From assembly GCA_030432635.1 (NCBI GenBank), contig JAUIMB010000003.1, forward strand, positions 248,001 through 312,000: 64,000 bases of DNA, in the 5' to 3' direction. Positions 9,472-19,613 of this stretch are shown piece by piece. The notes under the pieces were generated by a model. That model did no database searches, had not been told where the DNA came from, and worked only from the letters and a program-made list of their open reading frames with translations. Each line of letters begins with the position of its first letter. Within the stretch, counting starts at the first letter, position 1. Position numbers and translations under genes: made by a program. Source of the DNA: Bacteroidia bacterium. Lineage in GTDB: Bacteria > Bacteroidota > Bacteroidia > Flavobacteriales > Flavobacteriaceae.

Positions 9472-10701
9472 ATGAAAAACATATTATTTATACTTTTTTT
9501 GGTGGTACTAATTGGATGCAAAACCGAGCCTAAAGCAGAAAGGGTAAGCCTTAAGGATGATGTTTCGTTTTTAGCTTCAGATGAGCTTGAAGGGAGACAA
9601 ACAGGAACCGATGGCGAAAAAGCGGCTGCAGATTATATAGCGTCGCGCTTTGAAAACTTAGGTTTGTCGTCAAAAGGAACATCGGGTTATTTTCAGCAAT
9701 TTTCATTCAAGCCAAAAACCGATCCACACCAGGAAGTCAATTATTCCGTTAAGGATGGAGATAGCACTATTACAGGAACCAATGTGATTGGGTTTTTAGA
9801 TAATAAAGCTGAAAACACCATAATTATTGGAGCGCATTATGACCATTTAGGGTATGGTGCCGAAGGATCACTTTACAGAGGTGAAACGAAAGAAATTCAC
9901 AATGGTGCAGATGACAATGCAAGTGGTGTAGCAGTGTTGTTAAGCTTAGCCACAAAATTGAAGGGAAGTAATCCTGGGAACAATTATTTGTTCATGGCAT
10001 TTTCAGGTGAGGAAATGGGACTTTTAGGGTCAAATTATTTTACAAAAAACCCAACAATCGATTTATCGAAAGCAAATTATATGATTAATATGGACATGGT
10101 TGGTCGCCTCAAACAGGATAGTACTCTAGCCGTTTATGGTGTTGGCACTTCACCAATTTTAAAGCAAATTGTCAAGGCGAACAACTCCAAATTTAAAATC
10201 ATTGAAAACGAATCTGGTGTTGGCCCAAGTGATCATACTTCATTTTATAACAGTGATATTCCAGTGCTTCACTTTTTTACAGGACAGCACGATGATTATC
10301 ATAAACCTGGAGATGATATAGAAAAGCTTAATTATGAAGGTATGGAAACCATATCGACTTATATTTTTGACATCATTTCAGATTTGGATGACAATGGTAA
10401 ATTACCGTTCAGAAAAACGAAAAATGAAAGTGAGGATGTGCCAAGATTTAAAGTTGGGTTAGGAGTAATACCCGATTATTTGTTTGATGGGAAGGGTATG
10501 CGAATTGATGGTGTGAGTGAAGATAAGCCTGCTCAAAAAGCCGGACTTCAAAAAGGAGATATTGTGATTAAACTTGGTGACAGTCTAGTGACAGATATGA
10601 TGAGTTATATGAGAGCACTTTCTGCATTTGATAAAGGAGACAACACTACAGTCAAGGTAAAGCGTGGTGATGTTGAGGTTGACGCTAACATAGAATTTTA
10701 A
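9472..10701 (+). CDS. M28-family zinc aminopeptidase lipoprotein with C-terminal PDZ domain
   Basis: 409 residues with a lipoprotein signal (lipobox LIGC, Cys 16). The M28 catalytic core shows all expected residues: His122/Asp124 in 'AHYDHLG', the bridging Asp in 'NGADDNASG' (about 147), catalytic Glu180 and ligand Glu181 in 'FSGEEMGLLGS', Asp208 in 'MDMVGR', and the late His277 in 'HDDYHKPGDD'. Residues about 318-409 form a PDZ domain ('VSEDKPAQKAGLQKGDIVIKLG'). It probably trims peptides in the periplasm or at the cell surface. The intact motifs contrast with the second M28 protein in this window (47799-49514). Confidence 0.92.
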   Translation: MKNILFILFLVVLIGCKTEPKAERVSLKDDVSFLASDELEGRQTGTDGEKAAADYIASRFENLGLSSKGTSGYFQQFSFKPKTDPHQEVNYSVKDGDSTITGTNVIGFLDNKAENTIIIGAHYDHLGYGAEGSLYRGETKEIHNGADDNASGVAVLLSLATKLKGSNPGNNYLFMAFSGEEMGLLGSNYFTKNPTIDLSKANYMINMDMVGRLKQDSTLAVYGVGTSPILKQIVKANNSKFKIIENESGVGPSDHTSFYNSDIPVLHFFTGQHDDYHKPGDDIEKLNYEGMETISTYIFDIISDLDDNGKLPFRKTKNESEDVPRFKVGLGVIPDYLFDGKGMRIDGVSEDKPAQKAGLQKGDIVIKLGDSLVTDMMSYMRALSAFDKGDNTTVKVKRGDVEVDANIEF

Positions 10702-10739
10702 ACTTTGCATATACAGTAACTCGAACCTCACCTCAAGCA

Positions 10740-11126
10740 ATGAAAAAAAATCGGGAATTCTTTACTAAAATCCACCTCATCATTTCCGTAATGATTGTTG
10801 TGCCTGCAGCTGTATTATATGCTTTCTTTCCTAATTGGCAATTTGATTTGTTTCCAAAAACAATGAATGAATACAGCTTCTACAAATCCATTATGGGATT
10901 GTATTTGGGCTTTTCCGTTGTTTGGATTCTTGGTGTTTTCAAAGCTTCAATGCTTAAGACTGCACTGGTTACCAATATTGTGTTTATGTTAGGTTTAGGC
11001 TTTGGAAGATTATTGAGTGTAGTTATTGATGGAACGCCTGCCTTTGTATATACCTTTGGAATGATTGCTGAAATGGGTTTGGGCTGCTATGGAATATGGG
11101 TGATTAAAACGTTTAAAATTCAATAG
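10740..11126 (+). CDS. DUF4345-like small integral membrane protein
   Basis: 128 residues with about four membrane helices (near 12-30, 47-65, 73-92, 100-120). The pattern 'SIMGLYLGFSVVWILG' followed by 'FMLGLGFGRLLSVVIDGTP' is what I know from DUF4345 proteins, whose function is unknown. It follows the M28-PDZ gene by 38 bases on the same strand and may be cotranscribed with it. Confidence 0.75.
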   Translation: MKKNREFFTKIHLIISVMIVVPAAVLYAFFPNWQFDLFPKTMNEYSFYKSIMGLYLGFSVVWILGVFKASMLKTALVTNIVFMLGLGFGRLLSVVIDGTPAFVYTFGMIAEMGLGCYGIWVIKTFKIQ

Positions 11127-11208
11127 ATTTAAATCCGTTTACAACAGATAATATTTGCCTTTAATTCAGAAATGAACCGTCAAGAGGAGTTCATTATCCA
11201 AAAAACCC

Positions 11209-11216
11209 TAATTTTG
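11209..11216 (+). promoter_or_regulatory. -7 box for the DusB-type gene
   Basis: TAATTTTG matches TAnnTTTG and lies 17 bases before the TTG start at 11234, giving a very short leader. No -33 TTG was seen at the usual spacing. Confidence 0.45.
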
Positions 11217-11233
11217 CCCAAAATAAGACTACG

Positions 11234-12226
11234 TTGGTTAAGATTGGAGACATAGAACTTTCAGATTTTCCGTTGTTGTTAGCACCAATGGAAGATGTGA
11301 GCGACCCACCGTTTCGAGCTTTGTGTAAGGAACAAGGTGCAGACGTTGTTTACACCGAATTCGTGTCTAGTGAAGGTTTGATTCGTAACGCAGCAAAAAG
11401 CGTGATGAAACTGGACATCTATGAAAAGGAGCGTCCAGTAGGTATTCAGATTTTTGGAGCGAATTTAGACAGTATGTTGCAAACTATAGATATTGTAGAG
11501 CGTTCCCAACCTGACATCATCGATATTAATTTTGGCTGTCCAGTAAAAAAAGTTGTAAGTAAAGGAGCTGGAGCAGGAATTCTGAAGGATGTATGCCTAA
11601 TGGAAAAACTAACGGCTGAGATGGTAAAACGTACCAACTTACCAGTGACAGTTAAAACTCGATTGGGATGGGACCACGATTCGATTAAGATTGTTGAAGT
11701 TGCTGAGCGTCTTCAGGATGTTGGTATAAAATCCATTGCCATTCATGGAAGAACGCGTGCACAGATGTATAAGGGTAATGCTGATTGGAATCCGATCGCT
11801 GAAGTAAAAAACAACCCGAGAATGCACATTCCTGTTTTTGGTAATGGCGATGTCGATTCACCTGAAAAAGCGGCTTTAATGAGAGATGAGTATGGTTTAG
11901 ACGGTTGTATGATTGGTAGAGCAACTATTGGAAACCCTTGGTTTTTTAAACAAGTGAAGCACTTTTTTGAAACGGGAACACATTTACCTCCAATTAATAT
12001 GACTGAGCGTGTTGAAGCTGCAAGACGACACCTTCAAATGGCGATAGACTGGAAAGGAGAGAAGCTAGGCGTGTTTGAAACGAGACGACACTATACCAAT
12101 TATTTCAAAGGAATTCCGAACTTTAAGGAATATCGCATGAAAATGGTGACAAGTGATGATTCAAAAGATGTATTTGCTGCCTTTGATGAGGTATTGGAAA
12201 AGTTTGGTGATTATCAGTTTGCCTGA
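11234..12226 (+). CDS. dusB: tRNA-dihydrouridine synthase, DusB type
   Basis: FMN enzyme that reduces uridine to dihydrouridine in the tRNA D-loop. 330 residues starting at TTG ('MVKIGDIELSDFPLLLAPME'). FMN-barrel signatures include 'LAPMEDVSDPPFRALC', the catalytic cysteine in 'DINFGCPVKKVV', 'VKTRLGWD', 'IHGRTRAQMYKGNADW' and 'GNGDVDSPEKA'. 'GCMIGRATIGNPWFF' closes the barrel, followed by the helical tRNA-binding C-terminus. Length and motifs fit DusB. It converges on mtgA with 27 bases between the stops. Confidence 0.93.
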   Translation: MVKIGDIELSDFPLLLAPMEDVSDPPFRALCKEQGADVVYTEFVSSEGLIRNAAKSVMKLDIYEKERPVGIQIFGANLDSMLQTIDIVERSQPDIIDINFGCPVKKVVSKGAGAGILKDVCLMEKLTAEMVKRTNLPVTVKTRLGWDHDSIKIVEVAERLQDVGIKSIAIHGRTRAQMYKGNADWNPIAEVKNNPRMHIPVFGNGDVDSPEKAALMRDEYGLDGCMIGRATIGNPWFFKQVKHFFETGTHLPPINMTERVEAARRHLQMAIDWKGEKLGVFETRRHYTNYFKGIPNFKEYRMKMVTSDDSKDVFAAFDEVLEKFGDYQFA

Positions 12227-12253
12227 TAACACAGAGGTTTTAACAAGCCATTT

Positions 12254-12961
12254 CTAGTCATTTTCTTCAGGATATTTTAATTCACCTAAGTTTTGCATCT
12301 GGTTAATAATCCATGTTTTTCGACGTTCAATATAAGTTGAGGCTGGATTTGCTCTGTATTTTAAAGGGCTGGGTAAGATGGCAGCAATGGCAGCAGCTTC
12401 CTGTTTTGTTAATTGAGAGGCAGGCTTATTAAACCAGTATTGGGAAGCTGCTTCAGCACCATAAATTCTTGGACCCATTTCAATACTGTTCAGGTAGACT
12501 TCCATAATCCGTTCTTTACTCCAAATCAGTTCAATTAAAAATGTAAAATAGGTTTCCAATCCTTTACGCAACCAACTGCGTTCAGGCCAAAGAAAAACAT
12601 TTTTTGCTGTTTGCTGACTGATTGTACTGGCTCCTTTCAACCGTTTCCCTTTTTTATTGTCTTCGTAGGCTTTTTCAATGGCCTTGATATCATAACCATG
12701 ATGCTTTAAAAAAAGTTGGTCCTCACTACAAATTACGGCTAACTGTAAATGTTTCGAAATATGTTCAATGGCTACCCAATCATGTTTCCAACCATCTTCT
12801 TTTTCATCAGATTTCTCAAAATTCTTGATCACCATGAGCGGAGTGATTGGAACAGGTATCCACTTGAATATAACCACAATAAAAATTGAAAATAGAAATA
12901 GCCAAAACAAGGCTTTGAACGTGAACTTAAAAAAACGTTTGATATAACGTAACATGATCAT
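12254..12961 (-). CDS. mtgA: monofunctional biosynthetic peptidoglycan transglycosylase
   Basis: 235 residues with one N-terminal membrane anchor (about 12-33) followed by a GT51 glycosyltransferase domain. It polymerises lipid II glycan strands at the periplasmic face. GT51 motifs include 'AVICSEDQLFLKHHGYD' with the first catalytic Glu, 'KGASTISQQTAKNVFLWPER', and 'RIMEVYLNSIEMGPRIYGAEAASQYWF' with the second Glu. No transpeptidase domain is present. Met3 is an alternative start. The ATG follows the stop codon of the FAD oxidoreductase immediately, so the two are transcribed and probably translated together. Confidence 0.94.
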   Translation of the reverse strand: MIMLRYIKRFFKFTFKALFWLFLFSIFIVVIFKWIPVPITPLMVIKNFEKSDEKEDGWKHDWVAIEHISKHLQLAVICSEDQLFLKHHGYDIKAIEKAYEDNKKGKRLKGASTISQQTAKNVFLWPERSWLRKGLETYFTFLIELIWSKERIMEVYLNSIEMGPRIYGAEAASQYWFNKPASQLTKQEAAAIAAILPSPLKYRANPASTYIERRKTWIINQMQNLGELKYPEEND

Positions 12962-14068
12962 TTATAATAAATCTGCGAGTTCCTTCCCAACCAAACTACC
13001 GATCGCCACACCCATTCCACCAAGACGAACACCACAAAAAACATTATCGCTTAGTGGTTTTATAATAGGTTTTTTATGTTTTCCAATTCCCATTATACCA
13101 GACCAACGATGGTCGATTTCAAAATACGTTTCAGGCAAGATAGTAGTTCGCAAAAGTCGCTCCAATTCATTTTGAATGCGCTTTGTTTGTCCGAAAGATG
13201 TGGTTTCCTCTACTTTAAAATCCAGGTGTCGTCCACCTCCAAATAAAATTCTATTGTCGATGTTTCTGAAATAGAAATAACCTTGATCCAAATGGAATGT
13301 ACCCTTAATCTGTAGTCCTTGAATAGGTTTTGTGATCAGTACTTGAGCACGTCCTGGTCGCACTTCTGGAATGTTTAACTTAGACGCAAAGCCATTGGTG
13401 GCGATAAGTAATTTTGATGTCTTTAACTCAAAATGATTGGTCTTTATAATAACATTAGTTGTGGTTTCTGAAAACGCTTCAACCGAAACATTGTTTAGGA
13501 TTTTTATATCTGTTTTAAGAGCCAATTGGGTTAGAGAAGCCATCATTTTTCCGGTGTCGATTTGACCTTCATACTGGTTGAATCCCAAAATGCTTTGACA
13601 ATTTTTAAAACCAAATGAGTTGGATTCAAAACTAAATACGTTCTCTTTAAATAAAGGATTCAGCAAAGCATTGATGCTATCTTTTTTTGTTTGACATCGT
13701 TCTAAGAGTTCGCTGCTTGTAAAAAGTTCGTAACCACCATGTTGTTGATAATCAATATTAGTGTCGCCTAAGGTTTTTCTAAGCAGATGCAGCCCATCGA
13801 TTCGTTTTTTAACCAATTTATACACCTCATCCTCAGAGTGTGTTTGAAGGTCTGCTATAAGCTCACTAAGGCTTCCAAAGCATGCAAAACCAGCATTTTT
13901 AGTACTAGCGCCTTGTGGCAACATTCCCTTTTCAAGAATAAGAATTTTAGCACTGGGAAAGCGATGCTTTAGCTGTAAGGCACAATTTAGTCCGACAATG
14001 CCACTACCAACTATAGTAAAGTCGATATTAGACAACCAAGCTTTTATTTCCCAATATGATAGATTCAT
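12962..14068 (-). CDS. FAD-dependent oxidoreductase (DAO family)
   Basis: 368 residues. The dinucleotide-binding motif 'FTIVGSGIVGLNCALQLK' lies near residues 18-35, followed by the acidic end of beta 2 ('ILILEKGMLPQGASTKNAG'). The C-terminal region 'HRWSGIMGIGKHKKPIIKPL' then 'NVFCGVRLGGMGVAIGSLVG' fits D-amino-acid oxidase/glycine oxidase-like proteins. Substrate cannot be told. It forms a two-gene unit with mtgA, with zero bases between them. This pairing may be chance, although D-amino acids are peptidoglycan constituents (inference only). Confidence 0.85.
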   Translation of the reverse strand: MNLSYWEIKAWLSNIDFTIVGSGIVGLNCALQLKHRFPSAKILILEKGMLPQGASTKNAGFACFGSLSELIADLQTHSEDEVYKLVKKRIDGLHLLRKTLGDTNIDYQQHGGYELFTSSELLERCQTKKDSINALLNPLFKENVFSFESNSFGFKNCQSILGFNQYEGQIDTGKMMASLTQLALKTDIKILNNVSVEAFSETTTNVIIKTNHFELKTSKLLIATNGFASKLNIPEVRPGRAQVLITKPIQGLQIKGTFHLDQGYFYFRNIDNRILFGGGRHLDFKVEETTSFGQTKRIQNELERLLRTTILPETYFEIDHRWSGIMGIGKHKKPIIKPLSDNVFCGVRLGGMGVAIGSLVGKELADLL

Positions 14069-14190
14069 ATGACGAATTTAGTGGTTTTTAAGTTTTCATA
14101 ATTGATCTCACACTTCAACGGTAGATTGAATGGTGTAAACTTTAGCTTATTTGAGTAAATACCTTTGTTAAAACGATAACGTTTAATAAC

Positions 14191-14221
14191 AAAAAACTCC
14201 GAATAAAATTTCGGAGTTTTT
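14191..14221 (-). terminator. terminator of the reprolysin-like protease gene
   Basis: Ten-pair stem AAAACTCCGA/TCGGAGTTTT with an 8-base loop, followed by T on the minus strand. It sits 21 bases past the stop of the 910-residue protease. Confidence 0.85.
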
Positions 14222-14241
14222 CGAGGGGTTTATAAAAAAGT

Positions 14242-16974
14242 TTACTCTACAACAATCTTTTTGGTCACTGTATTTCCTCCATCATTAATATTGAGTAAGT
14301 AAACACCAGAGTTCACCGACCCTAAATTGATGGTTTCATCAAATTCTCCTGGTCCATTATCGAACATTCGCTTAAACACAGAACGACCTCTTACATCAAA
14401 TACTTCGACATTGACATCGTTCGAACTAGCGTTGAAGTTAATGTTAAACTCACCATTATTCGGATTTGGATAAATGGACAGCGAATTTTCTAGGTCAAAT
14501 TCATTTGTTCCCAAGATTGGAATCGTTCCGGTTTCACAAATAGTAATGGTAATACTGTTCCATGTTGCTCTATTGCCATCAACGATGACATCACCAATAT
14601 TGAAAATCCAATCCCCTTGAGAGTTTTGGCCATCAGCAAAACTTAAAGGCTCTAAAGGTTGAATAGCCAAGTTGGTATTTGTACTATTACAGGCATTAGG
14701 GACACCTTCATCATCGAAGGTTACCAACGCATCTGGCAGGCCAGGACAACCATTGTTTGCACCTGATTGCAAGAAGTTTAAATCTGTTTGATCACCAAAC
14801 GGACCTCTTATGGCCATAGCCAATTCTGCATTATTTGTTGTTGTAACATCAACACCTATATTTAAATCGGAAATCGTTCTAGAGTCATCTATGGTTAAGA
14901 TAAACCCTTGAAAAGTCATATCGTTTTCATCCAAGAGAAGATTGGCTTCGAAAAAATAATCTTCACAGATATCTCCAGGACCATAAGTATAGTTTCCAAT
15001 TGCAAAATATTTTTCATTGATATTAAAGAAAATATTGTCTGCAGCTTCGACCATTATTCTGCAATATGGTGATGTAATGTTTGGAACCGTAAGGTCATAA
15101 GACCCATTATTAGGCACATTTGCGACCAAAACCGTATCAAAGCTTTCAACGTTTGGAGTATCTGAAGTGGACAATAGAATGTTCACATTGGCAGCGTTAA
15201 TACCATTGCCTGTTGTACCGGCAACGTTCCATGTTATTGTTTCAGTTGTGCCTGGTGTCCAAACGATTTGATCACCAGTTTGAGAAGTGACTACAAATGG
15301 ACCCGCAGCAGCATTTACATTAGCAGTCATAGCATCAACGGCAGTTTGACCACCATCAGGATCATTATCTCTAACGGTTAATCTAAAATTCATTGCACGA
15401 TTTACTGAAGCCAATTTTTCCCAATCGGTAGAACCTCCAGTTATCAAATAATCTTGTAGTCTAGGGACGTATCTTACAGGGTCGTTAGTTCCTTTGAATG
15501 AACGAACAATTGGCCCTTGTGTTGTAGTTTCAGTTGGAGCTCCAGTTGGTCCCAAATCATACTGCTCCCAAGTGTAAGTTAAATTTTCCAATCCGCCGTC
15601 ATCTGTTCCCGAACCCGTAAGTTTGTATGGTGTTGAAGCAGGAATAGTATAGTTTGCTCCTGCATCTGCTGTTGGAGGGTTATTGGCAATTGAAATTAGG
15701 GTAGCGCATTGACTGTTTCCAATGGTAATGTTGTCATAGATTTCATCCAAACTTTTTTGGTGGAAATAATCATCACTATTATTTTGAACATTTTGAGGAG
15801 GACATATTCCAGCATACGCCATGATTGTAGAACCACTACCAGGTTCATATGCGTTGGACGCTGTACGCTGCGTCAAACAACTAGTACCTGGAGCATTACC
15901 GTTAAAGGTATGTGGCCCTCCATATTGATGTCCCATTTCGTGACAAACATAGTCTACATCAAAGGCGTCTCCTACAGGACTTGGAAGTCCGGTTACCCCT
16001 TGAGCCTTGACATTGGTACACGGAGAGTTTAGTGAAGCAATACCTCCACCACCAGTACTGAACACATGTCCAATATCGTAATTTGCAAATCCGATTTGAG
16101 CATTAACTGTCACCTGGTTTTGAGATAACATGGCACCTCCATCATCATTGGTGTAAGGGTCACTAAATACATTAGGACCTAAAAAAATGATATTCGTATT
16201 ATCGACCATTATCATTGTAATAGAAAGCTCTCTTTCGTATACACCATTAACTCTGGTCATTGTATTGGTCATGGCAGCCATAACTCCAGGAAGTGTGCCT
16301 CCATGAAATTGAGCGTACTCTACAGTACACGCTAGAGCTAGTCTAAACTCACGCAATGTACTGTCATTGGCATTTCTATTGGAACTTAGGTTTTGTTCAC
16401 GATCAGCATTTTCTTCTAATTCATCAACATAATCACAAACCCATTCTTCAGGATTACTTCCTAGATCAGATTTGGAATAAGAAATGTAAAAGTTCCCATT
16501 TTCTGTATAAGGGTCTATAAAGTGCGTGTCTCTTTCATTAAATGTCATGGTATTAAGTCCTTTATGCGTCACACTAAAGCGAATGACATTTATGGGATTC
16601 TCTATACTTTGACCAACATAGCTTCGCATATAAGGGAATTGCGCCTGTAAAGCATCTTCCATTAGAGGCGCTTCTTTTACTCGGAAAGACTCCAAATTAC
16701 CGTCTGCATTTGGGAATTGAATAATTAATGGTGATTGGCCTTGAAACGTTTTTCGGTTTGGAGCGGATTCAAGTGAGGCTCTAAGGCTTTCAATATCCAG
16801 TTGATAAAAGTCTGCTTTTGAAGGCATTGTTTTTCTAATGGCAAGCTCTCCTCTAGTGGCTTGGCGCTCTGTTATTTTTGTCCATAAGGAACTGTTTTGC
16901 TGTGCAAAACCCATAGACGAGCAGATAACTACTGCTACAAAAACAAAGGTGATTTTAGCGTAAATTTTTTTCAT
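14242..16974 (-). CDS. secreted reprolysin-like zinc metalloprotease with P-domain and T9SS sorting tail
   Basis: 910 residues. Signal peptide 1-24 ('SSMGFAQQ'). A propeptide region runs to about 200. The metzincin-like catalytic domain carries HExxHxxGxxH at 345-355 ('HEMGHQYGGPH') with a Met-turn candidate 'STIMAYAGICPP' about 40 residues later. Ig-like/Kre9-type and P-domain-like beta regions follow (about 450-810, 'LSFADGQNSQGDWIFNIGD'). The C-terminus is a type A T9SS sorting signal ('LSIYPNPNNGEFNINF' to 'KKIVVE'). It is expected to be exported by the Por/T9SS system and attached or released at the cell surface for protein degradation. Single-gene unit with its own terminator. Confidence 0.93.
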   Translation of the reverse strand: MKKIYAKITFVFVAVVICSSMGFAQQNSSLWTKITERQATRGELAIRKTMPSKADFYQLDIESLRASLESAPNRKTFQGQSPLIIQFPNADGNLESFRVKEAPLMEDALQAQFPYMRSYVGQSIENPINVIRFSVTHKGLNTMTFNERDTHFIDPYTENGNFYISYSKSDLGSNPEEWVCDYVDELEENADREQNLSSNRNANDSTLREFRLALACTVEYAQFHGGTLPGVMAAMTNTMTRVNGVYERELSITMIMVDNTNIIFLGPNVFSDPYTNDDGGAMLSQNQVTVNAQIGFANYDIGHVFSTGGGGIASLNSPCTNVKAQGVTGLPSPVGDAFDVDYVCHEMGHQYGGPHTFNGNAPGTSCLTQRTASNAYEPGSGSTIMAYAGICPPQNVQNNSDDYFHQKSLDEIYDNITIGNSQCATLISIANNPPTADAGANYTIPASTPYKLTGSGTDDGGLENLTYTWEQYDLGPTGAPTETTTQGPIVRSFKGTNDPVRYVPRLQDYLITGGSTDWEKLASVNRAMNFRLTVRDNDPDGGQTAVDAMTANVNAAAGPFVVTSQTGDQIVWTPGTTETITWNVAGTTGNGINAANVNILLSTSDTPNVESFDTVLVANVPNNGSYDLTVPNITSPYCRIMVEAADNIFFNINEKYFAIGNYTYGPGDICEDYFFEANLLLDENDMTFQGFILTIDDSRTISDLNIGVDVTTTNNAELAMAIRGPFGDQTDLNFLQSGANNGCPGLPDALVTFDDEGVPNACNSTNTNLAIQPLEPLSFADGQNSQGDWIFNIGDVIVDGNRATWNSITITICETGTIPILGTNEFDLENSLSIYPNPNNGEFNINFNASSNDVNVEVFDVRGRSVFKRMFDNGPGEFDETINLGSVNSGVYLLNINDGGNTVTKKIVVE

Positions 16975-17098
16975 ATTTTTTTAAATTAATCAATTCTTAA
17001 AGTTACTAGTACTTTTTTAGCTTGCAAAATATTGAATGTTAAAATAGTATATCTTTATATTCTGAAATGAGGACGAATAAATTTAAATTTTCAAGTAG

Positions 17099-17638
17099 AT
17101 GAAAACTTTGATCATGATCGTAATGTCAAGTATAATTTTGGCCTGTAATGCTAATAAAAATGTCTCCAATGATAAGACTTCAAATCATGGTACAAGTCTA
17201 TGTCCTGTCGATGGCACTTGTACTTTTGAAGTGCTGAGAGATAAGAATTTCAATATGAAAGCCGATAAATTCGGTAATCCCTATTCCGAGTTGGTTGATG
17301 GCGATAATATAGTTTTAAAGTTTGAGTACAAAAGAAACACATCTTCAGAAGGCAGTGTTCAAGATGATTATTATTCTGAGGTTGTTTATCTTGAAATAGA
17401 CGATAACCTGGCTTCAGTAGAGTTGGAAGGTGATGAATTGTCCTCAGTTAATGCTGGTTTTGCAAGACTGTGTTATTGTAAGGGGCAAACAGGAACGTAT
17501 CCTATCAAATCAGGAAAATTAAAGATAATAGAACTTGAATCGAACAGCTATAATGTGATATTTGATTTTTCTGTTTCTGAGGTTCCACAAATTATCAATT
17601 CTATAAACGAGTCATTTGAACTTAAAAAAAGCGACTAA
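17099..17638 (+). CDS. hypothetical lipoprotein
   Basis: 179 residues with a type II signal peptide (lipobox ILAC, Cys 16). The mature protein starts with a short polar linker, then a Cys pair in 'SLCPVDGTCTFEV'. The remainder looks all-beta with another 'RLCYCKGQTGTYPI' cysteine cluster, so disulfides are likely. No family recognised. Its stop codon lies inside the stem of a shared bidirectional terminator with accC. Confidence 0.75.
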   Translation: MKTLIMIVMSSIILACNANKNVSNDKTSNHGTSLCPVDGTCTFEVLRDKNFNMKADKFGNPYSELVDGDNIVLKFEYKRNTSSEGSVQDDYYSEVVYLEIDDNLASVELEGDELSSVNAGFARLCYCKGQTGTYPIKSGKLKIIELESNSYNVIFDFSVSEVPQIINSINESFELKKSD

Positions 17639-17656
17639 TTTCCTAGTCGCTTTTTT
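17625..17656. terminator. bidirectional terminator between the lipoprotein gene and accC
   Basis: Perfect 13-pair stem AAAAAAGCGACTA/TAGTCGCTTTTTT with a 6-base loop and A/T runs on both flanks. It ends both converging transcripts, and the lipoprotein stop codon is part of the stem. Confidence 0.92.
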
Positions 17657-17657
17657 C

Positions 17658-19007
17658 TTATTCCTCTTCAGGTTGAATTTTAAAATCCTCCATGAACTTT
17701 GTGGTATAATTACCAGCTAGATAATCGGGATGCTCCATCAACTGCCTATGAAACGGAATAGTGGTCTTGATACCTTCTATGACGAACTCATCAAGGGCAC
17801 GTTTCATTTTATTAATTGCTTCCTCGCGTGTTTGCGCTGTGGTAATCAACTTAGCAATCATCGAGTCGTAATTTGGTGGAATAACATAACCAGCATATAC
17901 ATGAGTATCAAGGCGAACACCATGCCCACCAGGTGCATGTAATACTGTGATTCTTCCAGGAGATGGCCTGAAATCGTTAAAGGGATCTTCTGCATTGATA
18001 CGACATTCGATAGAATGCAAATTAGGCGTATAGTGTTTTCCTGAGATCGGGACACCTGCTGCCACTAAAATTTGTTCTCTAATCAGGTCAAAATCAATGA
18101 CTTGTTCTGTAATTGGGTGCTCTACCTGAATACGAGTATTCATTTCCATGAAGTAGAAATTACGATGTTTGTCCACAAGAAACTCAACAGTTCCTGCACC
18201 TTCGTATTTTATGTATTCAGCTGCTTTTACGGCTGCTTTTCCCATTTTGTCACGAAGTGCTTTAGTCATGAAAGGAGACGGCACTTCTTCGGTAAGCTTT
18301 TGATGGCGACGTTGTACTGAGCAATCACGTTCAGACAAATGGCAGGCTCGACCAGTAGAATCACCCACGATTTGAATTTCGATATGACGTGGTTCTTCGA
18401 TAAGTTTTTCCATATACATATCGTCATTTCCGAAAGCGGCTTTAGACTCCATCCTAGCTGAATCCCAAGCATCTTTTAAGTCTTCAGGCTTCCAAACCGC
18501 TCGCATACCTTTACCACCACCACCAGCAGTTGCTTTCAGCATTACAGGATATCCAACTTCGACAGCTAGTTTTTCACATTCCTCAAAGTCTGCAATAATA
18601 CCATCACTTCCCGGAACGCAAGGCACACCAGCAGCTTTCATGGTTGCCTTAGCCGTTGCTTTGTCTCCCATTTTGGAGATCATTTCTTCAGAAGCACCAA
18701 TGAATTTAATATTGTGTTCTTCACAAATCTTTGAAAATTTGGCATTTTCAGAGAGAAAGCCATAACCTGGATGAATCGCGTCGGCATTGGTGATTTCCGC
18801 TGCAGCGATTACATTTGAAATTTTTAAATAAGAATCGGTACTCGAAGGAGGGCCAATACAAACGGCTTCATCGGCAAACTTCACATGTAAGCTTTCTGCA
18901 TCAGCGGTAGAGTATACCGCAACCGTTTTGATACCCATTTCTTTACAAGTTCTGATAACACGAAGTGCTATCTCTCCTCGGTTGGCTATTAATATTTTTT
19001 TAAACAT
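17658..19007 (-). CDS. accC: acetyl-CoA carboxylase, biotin carboxylase subunit
   Basis: 449 residues, the normal AccC length. It carboxylates the biotin on AccB using ATP and bicarbonate in the first step of fatty-acid synthesis. Visible features are the N-terminal '[21 protein letters not shown]', the ATP-grasp glycine loop '[14 protein letters not shown]', '[16 protein letters not shown]', the metal/active site '[14 protein letters not shown]', and the C-terminal 'ECRINAEDP'. It is last in the run yceD-rpmF-fabH-accB-accC and ends at a strong terminator. An 85-base spacer separates it from accB. Confidence 0.97.
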   Translation of the reverse strand: MFKKILIANRGEIALRVIRTCKEMGIKTVAVYSTADAESLHVKFADEAVCIGPPSSTDSYLKISNVIAAAEITNADAIHPGYGFLSENAKFSKICEEHNIKFIGASEEMISKMGDKATAKATMKAAGVPCVPGSDGIIADFEECEKLAVEVGYPVMLKATAGGGGKGMRAVWKPEDLKDAWDSARMESKAAFGNDDMYMEKLIEEPRHIEIQIVGDSTGRACHLSERDCSVQRRHQKLTEEVPSPFMTKALRDKMGKAAVKAAEYIKYEGAGTVEFLVDKHRNFYFMEMNTRIQVEHPITEQVIDFDLIREQILVAAGVPISGKHYTPNLHSIECRINAEDPFNDFRPSPGRITVLHAPGGHGVRLDTHVYAGYVIPPNYDSMIAKLITTAQTREEAINKMKRALDEFVIEGIKTTIPFHRQLMEHPDYLAGNYTTKFMEDFKIQPEEE

Positions 19008-19092
19008 AACTTTTAGTATTAAAAATTACAATTTCCAATCACCAAATTCCAATAATTGGGTTTTGGGATTTGTGTATTGGAATTTTCAATTG

Positions 19093-19572
19093 TTATGAAG
19101 GATCCACCAAAAATAGAGGTTGATCAAATTCTACAGGAGAAGCATCGTCAACTAAAATCTTCACGATTTTTCCTGAGACTTCAGATTCGATTTCATTGAA
19201 GAGTTTCATGGCTTCGATGACACAAAGCACATCGCCTTCACCAATCGAAGATCCGACTTCTACAAACACAGGTTTGTCGGGAGATGGCTTTCGGTAAAAT
19301 GTTCCGATGATTGGAGACTTGATAGTAATGTATTTTGAATCGTCAGATTCTGCTGGTTTTTCGGTTACAGGTGGAGCAGCAGGTGCAGCTGCTGGTATTG
19401 CCTGTGCAACCGGTTGGTTGACTGGAATTTGCTGAACATAAGTTGTAGCATCTCCTTTTTGGTCTGTACCTGTTCTAATGGTGATTTTGACATCGTCCAT
19501 CTCTAATTTAACCTCGCTTGCGCCAGATTTGGCTACAAATTTGATTAAGTTTTGAATTTCCTTGATATCCAT
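19093..19572 (-). CDS. accB: acetyl-CoA carboxylase biotin carboxyl carrier protein
   Basis: 159 residues. The N-terminal '[20 protein letters not shown]' region is followed by a Pro/Ala-rich flexible linker (about 50-75, '[18 protein letters not shown]') and the C-terminal biotinyl domain. The biotin-accepting lysine is Lys123 in '[11 protein letters not shown]'. It shuttles carboxybiotin between AccC and the transcarboxylase AccA/AccD, which are not in this window. It lies 41 bases downstream of fabH on the same strand. Confidence 0.97.
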   Translation of the reverse strand: MDIKEIQNLIKFVAKSGASEVKLEMDDVKITIRTGTDQKGDATTYVQQIPVNQPVAQAIPAAAPAAPPVTEKPAESDDSKYITIKSPIIGTFYRKPSPDKPVFVEVGSSIGEGDVLCVIEAMKLFNEIESEVSGKIVKILVDDASPVEFDQPLFLVDPS

Positions 19573-19613
19573 AATTACTTAGAATTTTTTAGTTAGTTAG
19601 TTTTAAACTTTAA

